From Arachnopeziza araneosa (lineage: Eukaryota; Ascomycota; Leotiomycetes; Helotiales; Arachnopezizaceae), in contig QYAI01000001.1 of the NCBI GenBank assembly GCA_003988855.1, forward strand, positions 744,001-808,000: a DNA stretch of 64,000 nt. Direction: 5' to 3'. The position numbers and the translations under genes were made by a program. The notes beneath the pieces were generated by a model that was given only the letters and a program-made list of their open reading frames with translations, was not told the origin of the DNA and ran no database searches. Shown one piece after another: positions 35,907 through 46,420 of this stretch. Numbering within the stretch: position 1 is the stretch's first letter; each line of letters opens with the position of its first letter.

Positions 35907-36423
35907 CTATTCCTCGTCGGAATCGCCTGGCGGATCCAATCCCGCTGCCTCCTCACTGGGCAATTGTTTCGGGAACCACCCATACACGGTAAAGTCAATC
36001 AACAGCTCTCCTAACGATCCTGTATTTACCACTACACCCTCGCTACGTAAGACTTGTGCTTGGTGTGCAGCACCAGATGGGTGTCCTCTATGTCTAGGTC
36101 AGGGTAAGGTCTTCAGAACAGACAAGCGTGACTGACCTAGGTGATATAGCACCCTTGGAATTTATAACACGCTGCCATGGTACATTCCCGAAATGGAATG
36201 GAAGAGTAGGATCATTGGGGAGGTGCTTGAGACAGACACCAACTTGTCTGGGACGTTGTGCTAAAGTGCCGTGAGCTAGATCTCATGATGAGAGAGTGGG
36301 GACCTTACGAGTGCCTACAAGTCTGGCAATGTGCGCGTAGGAGGTCACTTTCCCATATGGGACTTCTTGAATAGCAGTATAGACAGCATGGAAGAATGCT
36401 TCTGCTTCTTCACTGCGTGGCAT
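35907..36423 (-). CDS. Alkyltransferase-like protein (ATL), DNA alkylation damage sensor
   Basis: Related to O6-alkylguanine-DNA alkyltransferases but without the acceptor cysteine. Such proteins bind O6-alkylguanine and flag it for nucleotide excision repair. Three exons, 36309-36423, 36137-36260 and 35907-36093, give 426 nt (141 aa). The N-terminus has the helix-turn-helix entry PYGKVTSYAHIARLVGT, containing the flipping-loop Tyr29. Next is RPRQVG with the probable Arg finger (Arg43). The active-site motif reads PWQR (codons 36169-36180), with Trp67 in place of the Cys of the repair enzymes' PCHR. The later block GHPSGAAHQAQVLRSEGV is the family's C-terminal helix. It is longer than S. pombe Atl1 (108 aa) by an acidic C-terminal tail ending GDSDEE. 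It is divergent from the wall protein gene at 36850. Confidence 0.9.
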
Positions 36424-36849
36424 GTTTCCTAGTGAATGCTGATACTGTTGGTGAGAATGAGAGCGGTGGGAACGCGTTCGGATTTTAAGAACATAGATTA
36501 ATAAGTCACGTAATCAGCTGACAGCTGGGTTCTAAGGGTGTTGGAACGGCCCATAATAGTAAGACAAGAGATCTCTCCTAATGGACAGCTAGGAAGGGCC
36601 ACACAGCTTTGCCAGCATGTGTGCGTTGTGTTCCCAGCCTCCCAAATTTGAAGTACAACAAAACACGGCCTCGTCAAAGCTAGGTCATCATGTTCTCCCT
36701 AATGTATTTCCCTTCTCAAGATTTTGTCTCTCTTCATTCAGACTTACACTCTTCGTTGAGAAGAACTCTGCGCCCAGCGAGCTCGTTTGCTGGTCAGGGC
36801 GTCAGCCCCGCCAATTTTACCTGATTTTCCTTCTCTATTGAGCTGTCCA
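36424..36849. promoter_or_regulatory. Divergent promoter region
   Basis: This is 426 bp between the alkyltransferase-like gene (-) and the Cys-rich protein gene (+). A 74-codon frame here continues in frame to the gene at 36850 but begins upstream of its signal peptide, so it is taken as leader. Confidence 0.5.
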
Positions 36850-38422
36850 ATGCAACTCAAATCGACACTTCTCGCGCTTCCGGCGCCACTATTGACCCTT
36901 CTCTCGTTGCATACTATTCCGGCGCAGTCTGCTCAGGATGGTCAAGATTCGTTGCAGTGGCCATGGAATCTTCCCAAGCATGTCAAACATTGGCCCGAAG
37001 ACCCCCCAACTCGAAGGCGCGACCTTGAAGTCATAGAGGAGCATCTACGACGAGGCGGGAACCCTGTAGGAGTTATGAAAATGCCTGCCGATGAAGGGGC
37101 CAAGTTTTATATGGAGTACTGGCAATTTGAGGGGAATGGAGAGCAGATGAGCTTCCAAGATATACCACGACTACGAGGAAGAGCACAGGAAGATGCTAGC
37201 CAGATAGCGAATGAGTCCATAGCCATGCCGTTTGAACCGCCTTTTGCACTTCACACAGATCAGGATTGGAAGGAACTCGACCTTAAAAGGACGCTGCAGA
37301 AGTATAATGCTGCCGTGGCGGTCAGAGCATTGCTGGAAAAGAGATCATTCGTATGCCCGACGGGAACTGCAGATTGTTCTGCGATTGGGTACGGCAATTA
37401 CTGCTGCACTACAGACGAAACTTGCTTTGCAATCACAGATACGGGACTGGGGCCTGTTGGGTGCTGTCCGACAGGAAGTACCTGTGGAGGATCTATCTCT
37501 ACTTGCAATGCTCCTGATACAGCTTGTGATGATAGTGTAGGAGGGGCTTGTTGTGTAGAGAACTATGTCTGTGCCAATCCAATTGGATGTAAGTGATTCT
37601 TGCTGTAGTTTCGATCTGAATTCACGCTAATGAAAGTAAGGTATCATTAATCCTTCACTGGTCGTTACGAGCATTGTAACATTAACGGTATTTACTTCTC
37701 AGACAACGACTGTCATTACCAGAACAACAACGTCAACTTCTAGCCAAGCAACATCTGCGCTTCAGACCACTTTACCCTGCTCGTCGGGCTTCCATGCCTG
37801 CCCGATTGGTCTTGGAGGCGGATGTTGCGCTACTGATCGAGTCTGCGCTTCTCTATCTTGCGGTCCAGCCCCTGGCTCGTCATCCACAACCACAACCACA
37901 ACCACAACAGCCTCTTCAATAATAACCACTACTGCTACTTCAGCTTCAGGTGTTGCTCCAGTACGCCCTACAAGCGACTCCTCAACCACAACCCAACCTC
38001 CGACAACATCACCAGTAACAGGTACTTCTTGCCCCACAGGATTTTATGCATGCTCGGCTTATTATGCAGGAGGTTGCTGCCGAACCGGCCGTAACTGTGA
38101 TACAACATCATGTCCAAGCGCCGAGTCTACGACCATTGTCAGCGCTGGTGAAACGATTGTAGTACCTGTTGGCTCAGCAGCAATGTTGACAAGTCCTACG
38201 GGAGCATGTGCAACTGGCTGGTCAAGTTGTGCAGCCAGTCTTGGAGGAGACTGCTGTCCAAATGGGTACGATTGTGGGACGGCAAGTTGTTCGTCTGTTG
38301 GGACTTCTGCTACAGCGCTGGTGCAGAAGGGCAGTCCAAATTCTGGCATAAAGTCTGACGAAGGAAATATGAAGGTGTTTGTAACAGTTCTAGCTGTTGG
38401 GTTGGCTCTGCTGTACTATTAA
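36850..38422 (+). CDS. Cys-rich GPI-type cell wall protein
   Basis: Two exons (36850-37588 and 37641-38422, 52-nt intron) give 506 aa. The first Met used here gives MQLKSTLLALPAPLLTLLSL, a good signal peptide. A 21-codon upstream in-frame extension is ignored because it would bury that peptide. Residues 20-170 are charged with no known domain. After KRSFVCPTGT come four small Cys-rich modules: CSAIGYGNYCCTTDETCFA, GACCVENYVCANPIGC, GGGCCATDRVCA and GGCCRTGRNCD, and a last GGDCCPNGYDCGTASCSS. They are separated by Thr/Ser-rich linkers that should be O-glycosylated. The C-terminus (KVFVTVLAVGLALLYY) fits a GPI-anchor signal. The function is not known. The layout suggests a surface protein of the wall. 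Confidence 0.82.
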
Positions 38423-38868
38423 GAATTTGCTATACTGTTTTACATGATAAGTAAAAATTGATGCCATGGAAAGCCTATTTACCTCCACCTACCTACCTAC
38501 CTGGGTAGACATGCTGCGATATGCCACGTGATCACCCCCTGACTTCGGAAGCGAGAAGGCGTGATTTCAGGGCGGCGCAATTGTGACGTGGGGCATCCCA
38601 GGACAAATTGTAAAGTCCAACATCGCTGACGATATCCTACTCAACACATCATCTACCAAATGACATTTGCTTCGACGCACCGGACAAAGATACACCATTA
38701 AATAGAAAGCTTGATACTGGATCACAAACAGAATTCAAAAGCTTGGTCAAAAGAGGGGCGTTCCACTGAGGCAGAGAATCTATCTATTGCACAATTCCGA
38801 GCCAGCTCGAAATACCTGAACAGTCACCCCTTAAAGCGCCTGTATCTTAGCCAGAAAGAGCAAAAACC
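38423..38868. other. Intergenic, promoter of ypi1
   Basis: This holds the repeated word CTACCTACCTACCTGGGTAG near 38489-38508. No gene was recognised. Confidence 0.45.
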
Positions 38869-39351
38869 ATGGCGCCTTCAACCTCACGCGCCCCCTCCAC
38901 CAACGGCGGAGCGCAAACCCTCCAAGTCCAAGTACACAACCCCCCGGCAGCCAGCACAACCCAGACAACCACAGGGCCAGTTTTGCACCTCCGCGGCGCC
39001 ACGCGCGAGCAGGAAATCGTCATCGCCGGCTCGGGCACAGGTAGACGCATACAATGGGCTGAGGGGGTGGTGGATAACGAGGGCATGGGCAAGAAGAAAA
39101 GCAAAGTCTGCTGCATCTACCATGCGCCCAAGGGGATCGACGAGTCGAGTGACGAGAGCTCTAGTGATAGCGATAGTGGCAGTGAGAGCGAGAGTGGAGA
39201 CGATGGGACGGCAAGGCCGAGTCGGAAGGAGGGGTGTGGACATAATCATGGGAAACGGCCGAAGAAAGGGAAGGGAAGAGAGAGGAGCCCGAACGCTTAT
39301 GAGAAAGTGCCGAGGAGGAAAGATGATGGGGGATTGAATGGAAAGGGATGA
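38869..39351 (+). CDS. ypi1: Type 1 protein phosphatase regulator Ypi1 (inhibitor-3)
   Basis: Single exon, 160 aa, start context AAACCATGG. Ypi1/PPP1R11 proteins bind and regulate the PP1 catalytic subunit. The diagnostic core is residues about 60-87: RIQWAEGVVDNEG (PP1-contact, RVxF-like region), followed by KKKSKVCCIYHAP. This is very close to yeast Ypi1 and human inhibitor-3. The N-terminus is Thr/Pro-rich. After the core come an acidic Ser/Asp/Glu stretch (ESSDESSSDSDSGSESESGD), a GCGHNHGKRPKKGKG segment with the conserved CxHxH-like pair and a basic tail. The family is small and disordered, so the length is normal. No intron or anomaly was seen. It stands between the wall protein and the DUF1279 gene. 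Confidence 0.95.
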   Translation: MAPSTSRAPSTNGGAQTLQVQVHNPPAASTTQTTTGPVLHLRGATREQEIVIAGSGTGRRIQWAEGVVDNEGMGKKKSKVCCIYHAPKGIDESSDESSSDSDSGSESESGDDGTARPSRKEGCGHNHGKRPKKGKGRERSPNAYEKVPRRKDDGGLNGKG

Positions 39352-40037
39352 TAACTGGTAGTGATGGTTGGATGCATATAAGAGGGGGTTCCTGGTTGTA
39401 TTACCCGTTACATTTTTGGCGTTGGGCATGGCATGGCATGGCGTTAGTATGCGTATGGGATGACATGGCAAAGCATAGCACATTACAGCATACAAGCTTC
39501 TCATATATCAAAACCTGTAAGGATTTCACTGAAATCTATCACTCAGTTAAGCAGTCTTTATATTGTGTTCTTATTTTACGCTACTTGGACTGCAATGGAT
39601 TGACTACCGTTAAAAAAAGAGACTTGACACAAGATCCGACAACAGACCTATATTCATATTAAGGAACATGCATTGAGTGTTTTTAATATGTTTCAAGCGT
39701 TCGCAACTCCAACTTGCGTCAGGTTCGAATGCTCCAAAATTTGGTTGACTTCACAACAATATCAATGTCGCCAAGTACTTTCGACTTAAGTTGATGCTAA
39801 ATAAGAGAAGAGATTACCTAGGTATGCTTCACCGTCCCTGCATGTACTAAACTTTCTTCTCGATCGGCAATGCTAAGAACCTTTGATTCCAATTTCTCCC
39901 ATAGCTTGTTAACAGAGAATAGCCGTCCCATGTTTCCTTCTATACCCAACGTCTAAGTCTACTCATCAACATATTGTACTCGAGCGAGAGCGTATTATAC
40001 ATATCATACACACAGCCATCCCTTTTCTTCCGTTGCC
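39352..40037. other. Intergenic between convergent genes
   Basis: 3' regions of ypi1 (+) and the DUF1279 gene (-). It includes an imperfect repeat of GGCATGGCATGG and a 104-codon plus-strand frame without features. A GGTTCGAAT word at 39721 is not part of a tRNA. Confidence 0.5.
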
Positions 40038-41318
40038 TCAGGGGCTGCCAAGTCTTGCCTTCGGCTTCTTGACCGGTAGAGCAGCACGCTTAGCTGCCTT
40101 CGCCTCCTTAGTGGTTCTCTTCCCAATGTCCCACCCCCAGCCACGAAGCATCTTCACAACCCTCGGAGTCACAGCAGCTGCAAGTGGGACGCGAAGGAAG
40201 ATGAAAGACTTGTGGATTGCATAAGCGAGAGCCAGTTGGGTTGCGAGGCCTGTTGTTGGTTAGTTTGAGTTGCTCACTTCTAAGCTAAAAGAGATTAGAT
40301 TGAGTGCTCACTTGCTTCGCTCTTATTTCTAGCTTGAGCTTCTTCAACACCCCAACCTGCCATCTCGACGTGCTCAGGGACTGTGTCGTTTCCAAACATT
40401 TCTTGTTCCTTATTCTTAACTGCAAAGCGCCAGTCATGCCAGGATTGCTTGACGCTTTCGGGGATGAGCCGTTTTACGTTGGAGACTATCAAGTGCTCCC
40501 ATTCCCCTAGTGAGTTGTTAGTATCAGTTATACTATCAAATATAACGTAGTAGGCAGAATTCCACCAAAACTGTGAATGGCTCTGATAGCTCATTTAATC
40601 TGGTTAAACAACTTCTCATAGGCAGATTCCTAGCCGAAAACTTGATCTGCAATCTCACCTGTATTCTAAGAACAGGATTCACTAGGGGTCTAGGAGGAAC
40701 TTCCTATCAAACCTCTAATTAAATCACAAACAGGAAAGTCGTCGTGGGTTTAAACTCAACAAGCAGTCAAGAACTCCTCTCCAATCCTGCTCTTGAGTCT
40801 AAAATTGATCGGGAAGATGCTGGCCGTCGTTAACCAAAGGAAAATAGCTCACCAATTCTATCCGTTCCCAAATATCTAACTAGCATATAGCAGAAGGGAA
40901 AATCGAGCGCGCTCAAAGTCAGATACACCCCCAAAGCAGACCACCCATATTCCCTGGACAATTTCTTCATCCTCGCGCCTAGAGTTTGCGGTTCCGCCTC
41001 TGCGGCTGCTCTCGGTGATCCCAGGTTCGCCGTCGGGTCTGGAGACGTTGGCTTGCCATTGCGTCTCACACCGGAGTTGTGGAAGAAGCGGAGATTTCGC
41101 AGTCGCTGGAGGATAGTTGTGGTTCGCGAAGATTGGCGAGCTTGGGAGGGAAGTGTGAAGCCAGTTGTGCTGGAGGAGGGTTTTGAGGTGCGGGATGTAG
41201 TATACGTTCGTTGGGTGAGCAAGCGGAGGTTTGCTCTGGCTTGTAACGAGGGTTGGAAGGTCGTTGGGAACCTCGTTACCCCTCGCGCTCTGAAGGTAGA
41301 TGTTGCGGTCCGTAGCAT
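40038..41318 (-). CDS. Mitochondrial DUF1279 (Nat2/FAM210-like) membrane protein
   Basis: Three exons, 40853-41318, 40312-40506 and 40038-40249 (introns of 346 and 62 nt), give 290 aa. The N-terminal about 100 residues are rich in Arg, Ser and Thr without acidic residues (MLRTATSTFRARGVTRFP), as in a mitochondrial presequence. The DUF1279 core is LGARMKKLSREYGWSALGVY, then LTLSALDFPFCYMLVRYLGTDRIG across the first splice. A later part has LATQLALAYAIHKSFIFLRVPLAAAVTPRVV, with a membrane segment typical of the family (yeast Nat2, human FAM210A/B). A role in the inner membrane or in mitochondrial translation is known for some relatives. For this protein it is inferred. The first intron is long for this genome. 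Confidence 0.87.
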
Positions 41319-41838
41319 CTTGCTTGCTCACACCGTCGCCAGAGTAGTGATGGCTGGTTCAAGATATGGGGTTTATTTGCCTTGACGTACAATTACAGCG
41401 TTGGGAGCTGGCCGAACAGATCTACCTTGATGGGGAATAGTCTTATTCTAGGAATCTCGGCGGGTGAGCTGCTGGAGAGTGGGAAGAGAAAAGTCCAGCT
41501 ATTGGCACATAATTAATCAAGCCATTGTCGATATCAAATGGTCTGCGGACAAAGGGCTTCTCTGAATGCTCAAATTATTTTAGCGGCAACTTCCACTCAC
41601 AGGGGTCCGGACCCATGTACGATGACGATCAGCGGACGACGGGACAAGAATTGATACAGCCCAAAGTACTTTCACGATAATATATATACCCAGACTTGTG
41701 TCTCTTGATGAGTCGAGATATTTACTCAACAAACGTATACTGATATTAGACAGCAAATACTTTTCCTCGACTAATATCCAACTTGACCTGGAAGTATGTA
41801 CGTCTGAATCACCGCTAACCCTCCCTCTGCATCCTTTC
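41319..41838. other. Intergenic
   Basis: Promoter of the DUF1279 gene and 3' side of the pectin methylesterase gene. A 135-codon minus-strand frame (41580-41987) overlaps the last esterase exon in another frame and is a shadow. Confidence 0.5.
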
Positions 41839-43099
41839 CTAGGCCAGGTAGCTTGTGTCCACCCAGCTGGTGTAGGTGCTGCCCAAAATAGTCGAGATAG
41901 AAAGGGCTGAGCTACGCTTGGACGAAAAGCTCGCTCTTGTTCCCGAAGCCCCAGTCCCAGTATTATCATACTCTTCAAAGGTAACATCCTCAGTACTGTT
42001 AAGTTAAATCAAATTAGTCAATGCGAGCAGCGAATTTGCCTCTTGTATCTACTCACTTCGCTTCCGTTGAACTCCATACTTCCCATCCAGCGCTATTGAT
42101 TATGGCGCTCAAGGAAGTCTCCTGAAAGACTACTCTTGCACTAGACCCTAGAAGTCAATATTTTCATAGCCAAGTAGAGTATATACTATTCAAAGGCACC
42201 CTATGGAAGTGTTTGGGGAAAGGGAAACGCTTACTATTCGCTCCACGGCCGGCCAAGGAAGACGGTTCCCGCACCGACAGAGTCGCCGGAGGCTGCTTCC
42301 ACCGTTGACTTGTTGATCACATAAAACGAAGAGTCGGTCGATGAGGCACGGCCATTAGCAGTGATTGCTCCTCCGCCAGCTGAAACTGCAATTGTCGAAC
42401 TATCAATCCACGCAATAGCGTGCTGGCCGAAGATGAAATCGACTGCTCCCTCAATATAGCATTTGGCGTAAACCTGGTTGCCGGTCTCGGCGAGGAGAGT
42501 GTCTTGATATCCTAAAGTGATACGTTTAGTACACAACATGGTAATATTCCGGGTTAAACAAGGACTATAGATAAACTCACCATAGAGTCCAACGCCATAA
42601 TACCCCTGCTGAGTATTATAGGCAGACAGTGCAATGGCTTGCGATCCTTTTCCATAAGTGTTCTTAATGTTGATATTATAGAACTTAGTGTTAGCAGACA
42701 GGTTAATCACAGTTCCTGTTTCTTCGTCATTCGCAGCCCCGCTAGCAAGACTCGAGCTGTGAGAGATAGTGACCACATTCGAAGTGTACGACGATGTATC
42801 CGCTGTATAGCCATAGATAGTGAGAGACGACTTCAATGACGGAATATTTACTTGCTCCGAGTAGGTGCCAGCATAGATGAAGATGCTTTGAGCAGTAGTA
42901 GAAGTTGTGCTCAAGGCATTAATAGCTTTTTGAACCTGAAATATGTAAGCGAGACCGGAGGGTTACAGACTTGAGGAGATTGACAAACAGTAGAGTAGGT
43001 CTTTCCTGAACCAACAGTAAGTGCTCCTGAAGGTGGTGTTGTGCGACTAGTTGCCAGTACAGCAGCAATCACAAAACTCAGAGCAAAGAGGAAACGCAT
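41839..43099 (-). CDS. Pectin methylesterase (pectinesterase, CE8)
   Basis: Secreted enzyme that removes methyl esters from pectin, giving substrate for polygalacturonase. Five exons: 42971-43099, 42581-42935, 42235-42511, 42057-42140 and 41839-41995, summing to 334 codons (333 aa). The first intron uses a weak donor (CAA/GTCTGT) but the frame is kept. The signal peptide is MRFLFALSFVIAAVLA. Family motifs include IFIYAGTYSEQVNI, YGYQDTLLAETGNQVYAKCY with the first catalytic Asp (QDTLL), EGAVDFIFGQHA with the second Asp (DFIFG) and TVFLGRPWSEYARVVFQ. The motifs are intact, so the enzyme should be active. It diverges from the polygalacturonase gene across a 1.25-kb shared promoter. Both act in degradation of plant pectin. 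Confidence 0.96.
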
Positions 43100-43513
43100 G
43101 ATGAGGAGGAAGTAGGATCAAGGACTGAAAGAGTATATGAGGCTTAGCCTTCAGCTCAAAGCTGGTAGCACATCAACATATATACCAACTATACCAGATC
43201 ACACGAGGAGAAACAAATTCCCAGCATTTCATGTGTAGAACTAAGCAAGGCCAAGGCCTGGTAGTGGGGTCTAAACGGACGCTCACATTGCTCAAAATTG
43301 AATTGTGCAAAGGGATGATGGGTCTCAGAAGAGAAGTTGAGGATTCGAGTGACCCCTCTCCGAGATTGAGGGTGACCACTCCACCAGAAATGGAAGAGGC
43401 TGGGTGGATGAAAGCTATTGCGGCTCTCAACAGCAGATGGTTGATGGAAAAGGTGTCCTAATTCTCCATGAGACTGGACCCCAGCAAGTCATCGCATATT
43501 GCGAGTTTGAGCC

Positions 43514-43522
43514 ATTGGCGGG
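43514..43522 (-). promoter_or_regulatory. Putative galacturonic-acid-response element
   Basis: CCCGCCAAT on the minus strand, a full match to YCCNCCAAT. It lies 415 bp upstream of the methylesterase start and overlaps a carbon-repression-type site (GCGGGG at 43518-43523). Confidence 0.45.
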
Positions 43523-43706
43523 GCCACGAGGATTACCGAAACATGATTCATTTAAGAGAATCAAGCGGAAGAGCTATCTAGAAAGTTTTACATGCTCTTC
43601 TGTATCGGAGAGAGCGTACGCAGGTACCGCCGGGCCGTTGATTTCTGTCTCTCGTCGTCCTCCGCGTTGCCTGCCATCTCAACTCAAGTCAACGGACCTT
43701 GGGATG

Positions 43707-43714
43707 CCACCAAT
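43707..43714 (+). promoter_or_regulatory. Putative core galacturonic-acid-response element
   Basis: CCACCAAT, matching the 8-base core CCNCCAAT. The base before it is G rather than a pyrimidine, so it is one mismatch from the full consensus. Confidence 0.3.
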
Positions 43715-44350
43715 CAATCCAAGAACGGACTCGCAGTTGATTCTCGTGATACTATAGCCACAATGACGATGGCTGTGATGTGATGGAGGGCGCTGTGTAG
43801 AAGCAGCGCCGAGAGTCGTCAATTCGAGGAATATCGCAAGGAGGAGGCTAAGGCCTCAGCATTTGGCGTCACCAGGTCGTCTTCTCTCTCGTGTGCGAGA
43901 AAGGCCACCAGTCGGATTCGCATGGCCATCGGACATTTCTGAGCTGCGTCTTCCCCAGAATGTAACCCGATCTGCCCTGTATGCGAAACCTGAGACGCGG
44001 AAAATTGAGCAGACATTGGCGTAACCCGGTGAGCGGCGCCCCATGACGGCCAGAGTCCCGTTTAGGTAAACAAACCGCCGCTTCAGGCACCTCACTCTCT
44101 TAGCAGTAATGTCACTTGGCGTCCTATGAGGTGTGCCGGCGAAACAATCTTCCCTTGCCCTTGGCTTTCAGATCCTTCTCCTCTAGAGTTGTGGACCGCT
44201 CCCTTGAGAGAGAGAAGTTCTCTCCATTTCTCAAGGCATTTAAAGATGCCCGTGCAAGCTCTATTTCTTTCTCTTGACTTTGGGTAGGCTTCTCTACTTG
44301 TAATCCTTCAAGCCACTCTGCTCAGTGTTTTTGGCAATCTCCTTCCCAAC

Positions 44351-45714
44351 ATGTTCAAGTCTCATCTACTTCAAGCATTGGGCCTGTCCCTCAGCACCTT
44401 TTGCCTTTTCGTCTCTGCTTCCCCTATGCCGGTTGCTACCCCAGCTCCGAATATCAATGACGCTTTTGCTCTTGAAAAGCGTGCTTCCTGTACTTTCACT
44501 GCAGCTTCGGCAGCGAGCAAGTCAAAGACAAGCTGTGCAACCATCGTCCTAGACGGTATCACAGTTCCGTCAGGAACGACTCTTGACCTCACGGGTCTGA
44601 AGTCTGGCACGCATGTAAGCCTCTGACTCAAGTTTGAAAACCTCTCCCAACAATCATAGGTCATCTTTGAAGGCGAGACATCTTGGGAATATGAAGAGTG
44701 GAGCGGCCCGCTATTCTCTGTTTCAGGTGAGAACATTGTGATTACTGGAACTTCAGGTCACGCTCTCAATGGAAACGGTGCAAAGTGGTGGGATGGTAAA
44801 GGGAGCAATGGCGGAAAGACGAAACCGAAATTCTTCTACGCTCACTCTTTGACTGGAACCTCTTCCATCACGGTAAGCAGTGTTGATTTTCTAACTCCCT
44901 TTTCCTCCTTACAACCAAGAAAATCATGTACTGATCAACAGTTAGGGCTTAAATATCCTGAACACTCCGGTGCAATGTTTCTCTATTGACTCGTCCACTG
45001 GTCTTACAATTTCAGGCGTGACAATCGATGACTCGGCCGGAGATACTGGTAGTTTGGGACACAATACAGATGCATTTGATAGCAGGTTTCTTCTCTTGCG
45101 CATGAAAAACACATACTTATAACCTTGCAGTTGGCTCATCTACAAGCATCACTATTTCAGGAGCCACTGTCAAAAATCAAGATGATTGCTTAGCGATCAA
45201 CTCCGGAACTGTGAGACATCTTTGGGCATCATTAGACCTGTACTAATATTTCTAGGATATTTCATTCACTGGCGGAACTTGCTCCGGGGGCCATGGTCTT
45301 TCTATCGGCTCAGTTGGCGGCCGTAGTGACAACACCGTCAAAACCGTCACTATATCCTCCTCCACCGTCAAGAATTCCGCGAACGGTATCCGCGTCAAGA
45401 CCGTATCTGGAGCCACAGGTTCAGTCTCAGGAGTAACATTCAAAGACATCACCATATCTGGTATCTCCAGCTACGGAATTGTGATTGAGCAAGACTACGC
45501 GAACGGTTCTCCTACAGGCACACCTACAGCTGGGGTCCCGATCACGGACCTCGTCGTATCGGGCGTTAAAGGGACGGTAGATTCGAGTGCTACGAATATC
45601 TATATTCTTTGTGCCTCGGGGGCTTGTTCTAGCTGGACATGGAGCGGTGTATCTGTTACTGGAGGGAAGACGAGCACTAAGTGTGAAAACATTCCGTCAG
45701 GAGCTTCTTGTTAG
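44351..45714 (+). CDS. Endopolygalacturonase (GH28)
   Basis: Secreted endo-acting hydrolase that cuts demethylated pectin. Five exons, 44351-44614, 44660-44872, 44946-45081, 45131-45210 and 45256-45714, give 384 codons (383 aa). The signal peptide (MFKSHLLQALGLSLSTF) is followed by a propeptide ending in EKR before the mature start ASCTF. GH28 catalytic motifs are all present: HNTDAFD, NQDDCLAI (the two key Asp), GGHGLSIGSVGG (His) and GIRVKTVSG (RxK). The intron at 45082-45130 begins GC rather than GT. The phase fits only with that donor, which gives FDIGSSTS. The reading frame is otherwise intact, so the enzyme is likely active. It shares a promoter region with the methylesterase. Confidence 0.96.
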
Positions 45715-46420
45715 AGGACTTGGTGACCGAGCTGCAAGCAATGCCAAACTGGCTTGGCAACTATAGTTAGAGGATTAGTGATATGACCTCTTTTCGTTAC
45801 TCTTTACACCCTAGTATTTGAATTGCTCTGGTTTATCCAGAAGTAAAAGTTGAAAGCTCGTTCCTCCTTCGCTGTGAATCTGCTAGAGACATGCTCTATG
45901 ATAGCAGGAACATCAGCTCATTGAACGCATAGAGCTCGATTAAAGCCCAGTATCCCATCTTAGAATAGATTGGATCGGGTAGAGCGCTCGCTTCTAAAAT
46001 GACTGGCGAAAATGAAAGAGTATTTGCTTAGAACGAAATTGTAAAAGATTGACGTGCCGAGAGAGTATTGATTAGTACATAGTTGTATGTTGTAGCAAGT
46101 TGAGTGATATTTTCTTTTCTAAGAAAATACCTTCAACATAAGGTTGTGTTGGATCGTACTGCTTATTTTCTAGAACACAAATATCATAGACTTCCTTAGA
46201 ATGCTGGAGCTAAATTTTACTCGGAGGTTCAAGAGTACGCCCTTAATATTCTACCCAACACTAAGGACCAATCGCGGGGAAGAGTGGCTCAGAATCACAA
46301 ATATATTTAGGAAGAGGTTGTCGCGTAACGGTGCTAATCATATTATTGAAGGGTGATGCTTATTTACAAGTCGAAAACTGTACTCAAGCCGTCATATCCT
46401 GCCATCGACAATCGAGCGAC
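45715..46420. other. AT-rich intergenic between convergent genes
   Basis: 3' regions of the polygalacturonase (+) and the orphan membrane protein (-). No gene or repeat was recognised. Confidence 0.5.

Larger units (their letters stand above)
43100..44350. promoter_or_regulatory. Divergent promoter between pectin methylesterase and polygalacturonase
   Basis: This is 1.25 kb between the two start codons, with no gene of its own. It contains a full match to YCCNCCAAT on the minus strand (43514-43522) and a core match CCACCAAT (43707-43714) on the plus strand. YCCNCCAAT is the galacturonic-acid-response element known from Aspergillus. It also holds matches to the carbon-repression consensus SYGGRG at 43264-43269 (GTGGGG) and 43518-43523 (GCGGGG, overlapping the first element). 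Matches to short consensus words can arise by chance, so function is inferred. Confidence 0.55.

Noticed and set aside
39700..39740. tRNA-like word GGTTCGAAT
   Set aside because: The flanking bases do not form the T-stem, and no anticodon arm or acceptor stem can be built around it.
43231..43783. Several short plus-strand frames in the pectinase promoter
   Set aside because: They overlap each other, are short and have no recognisable features. The stretch is better read as promoter.
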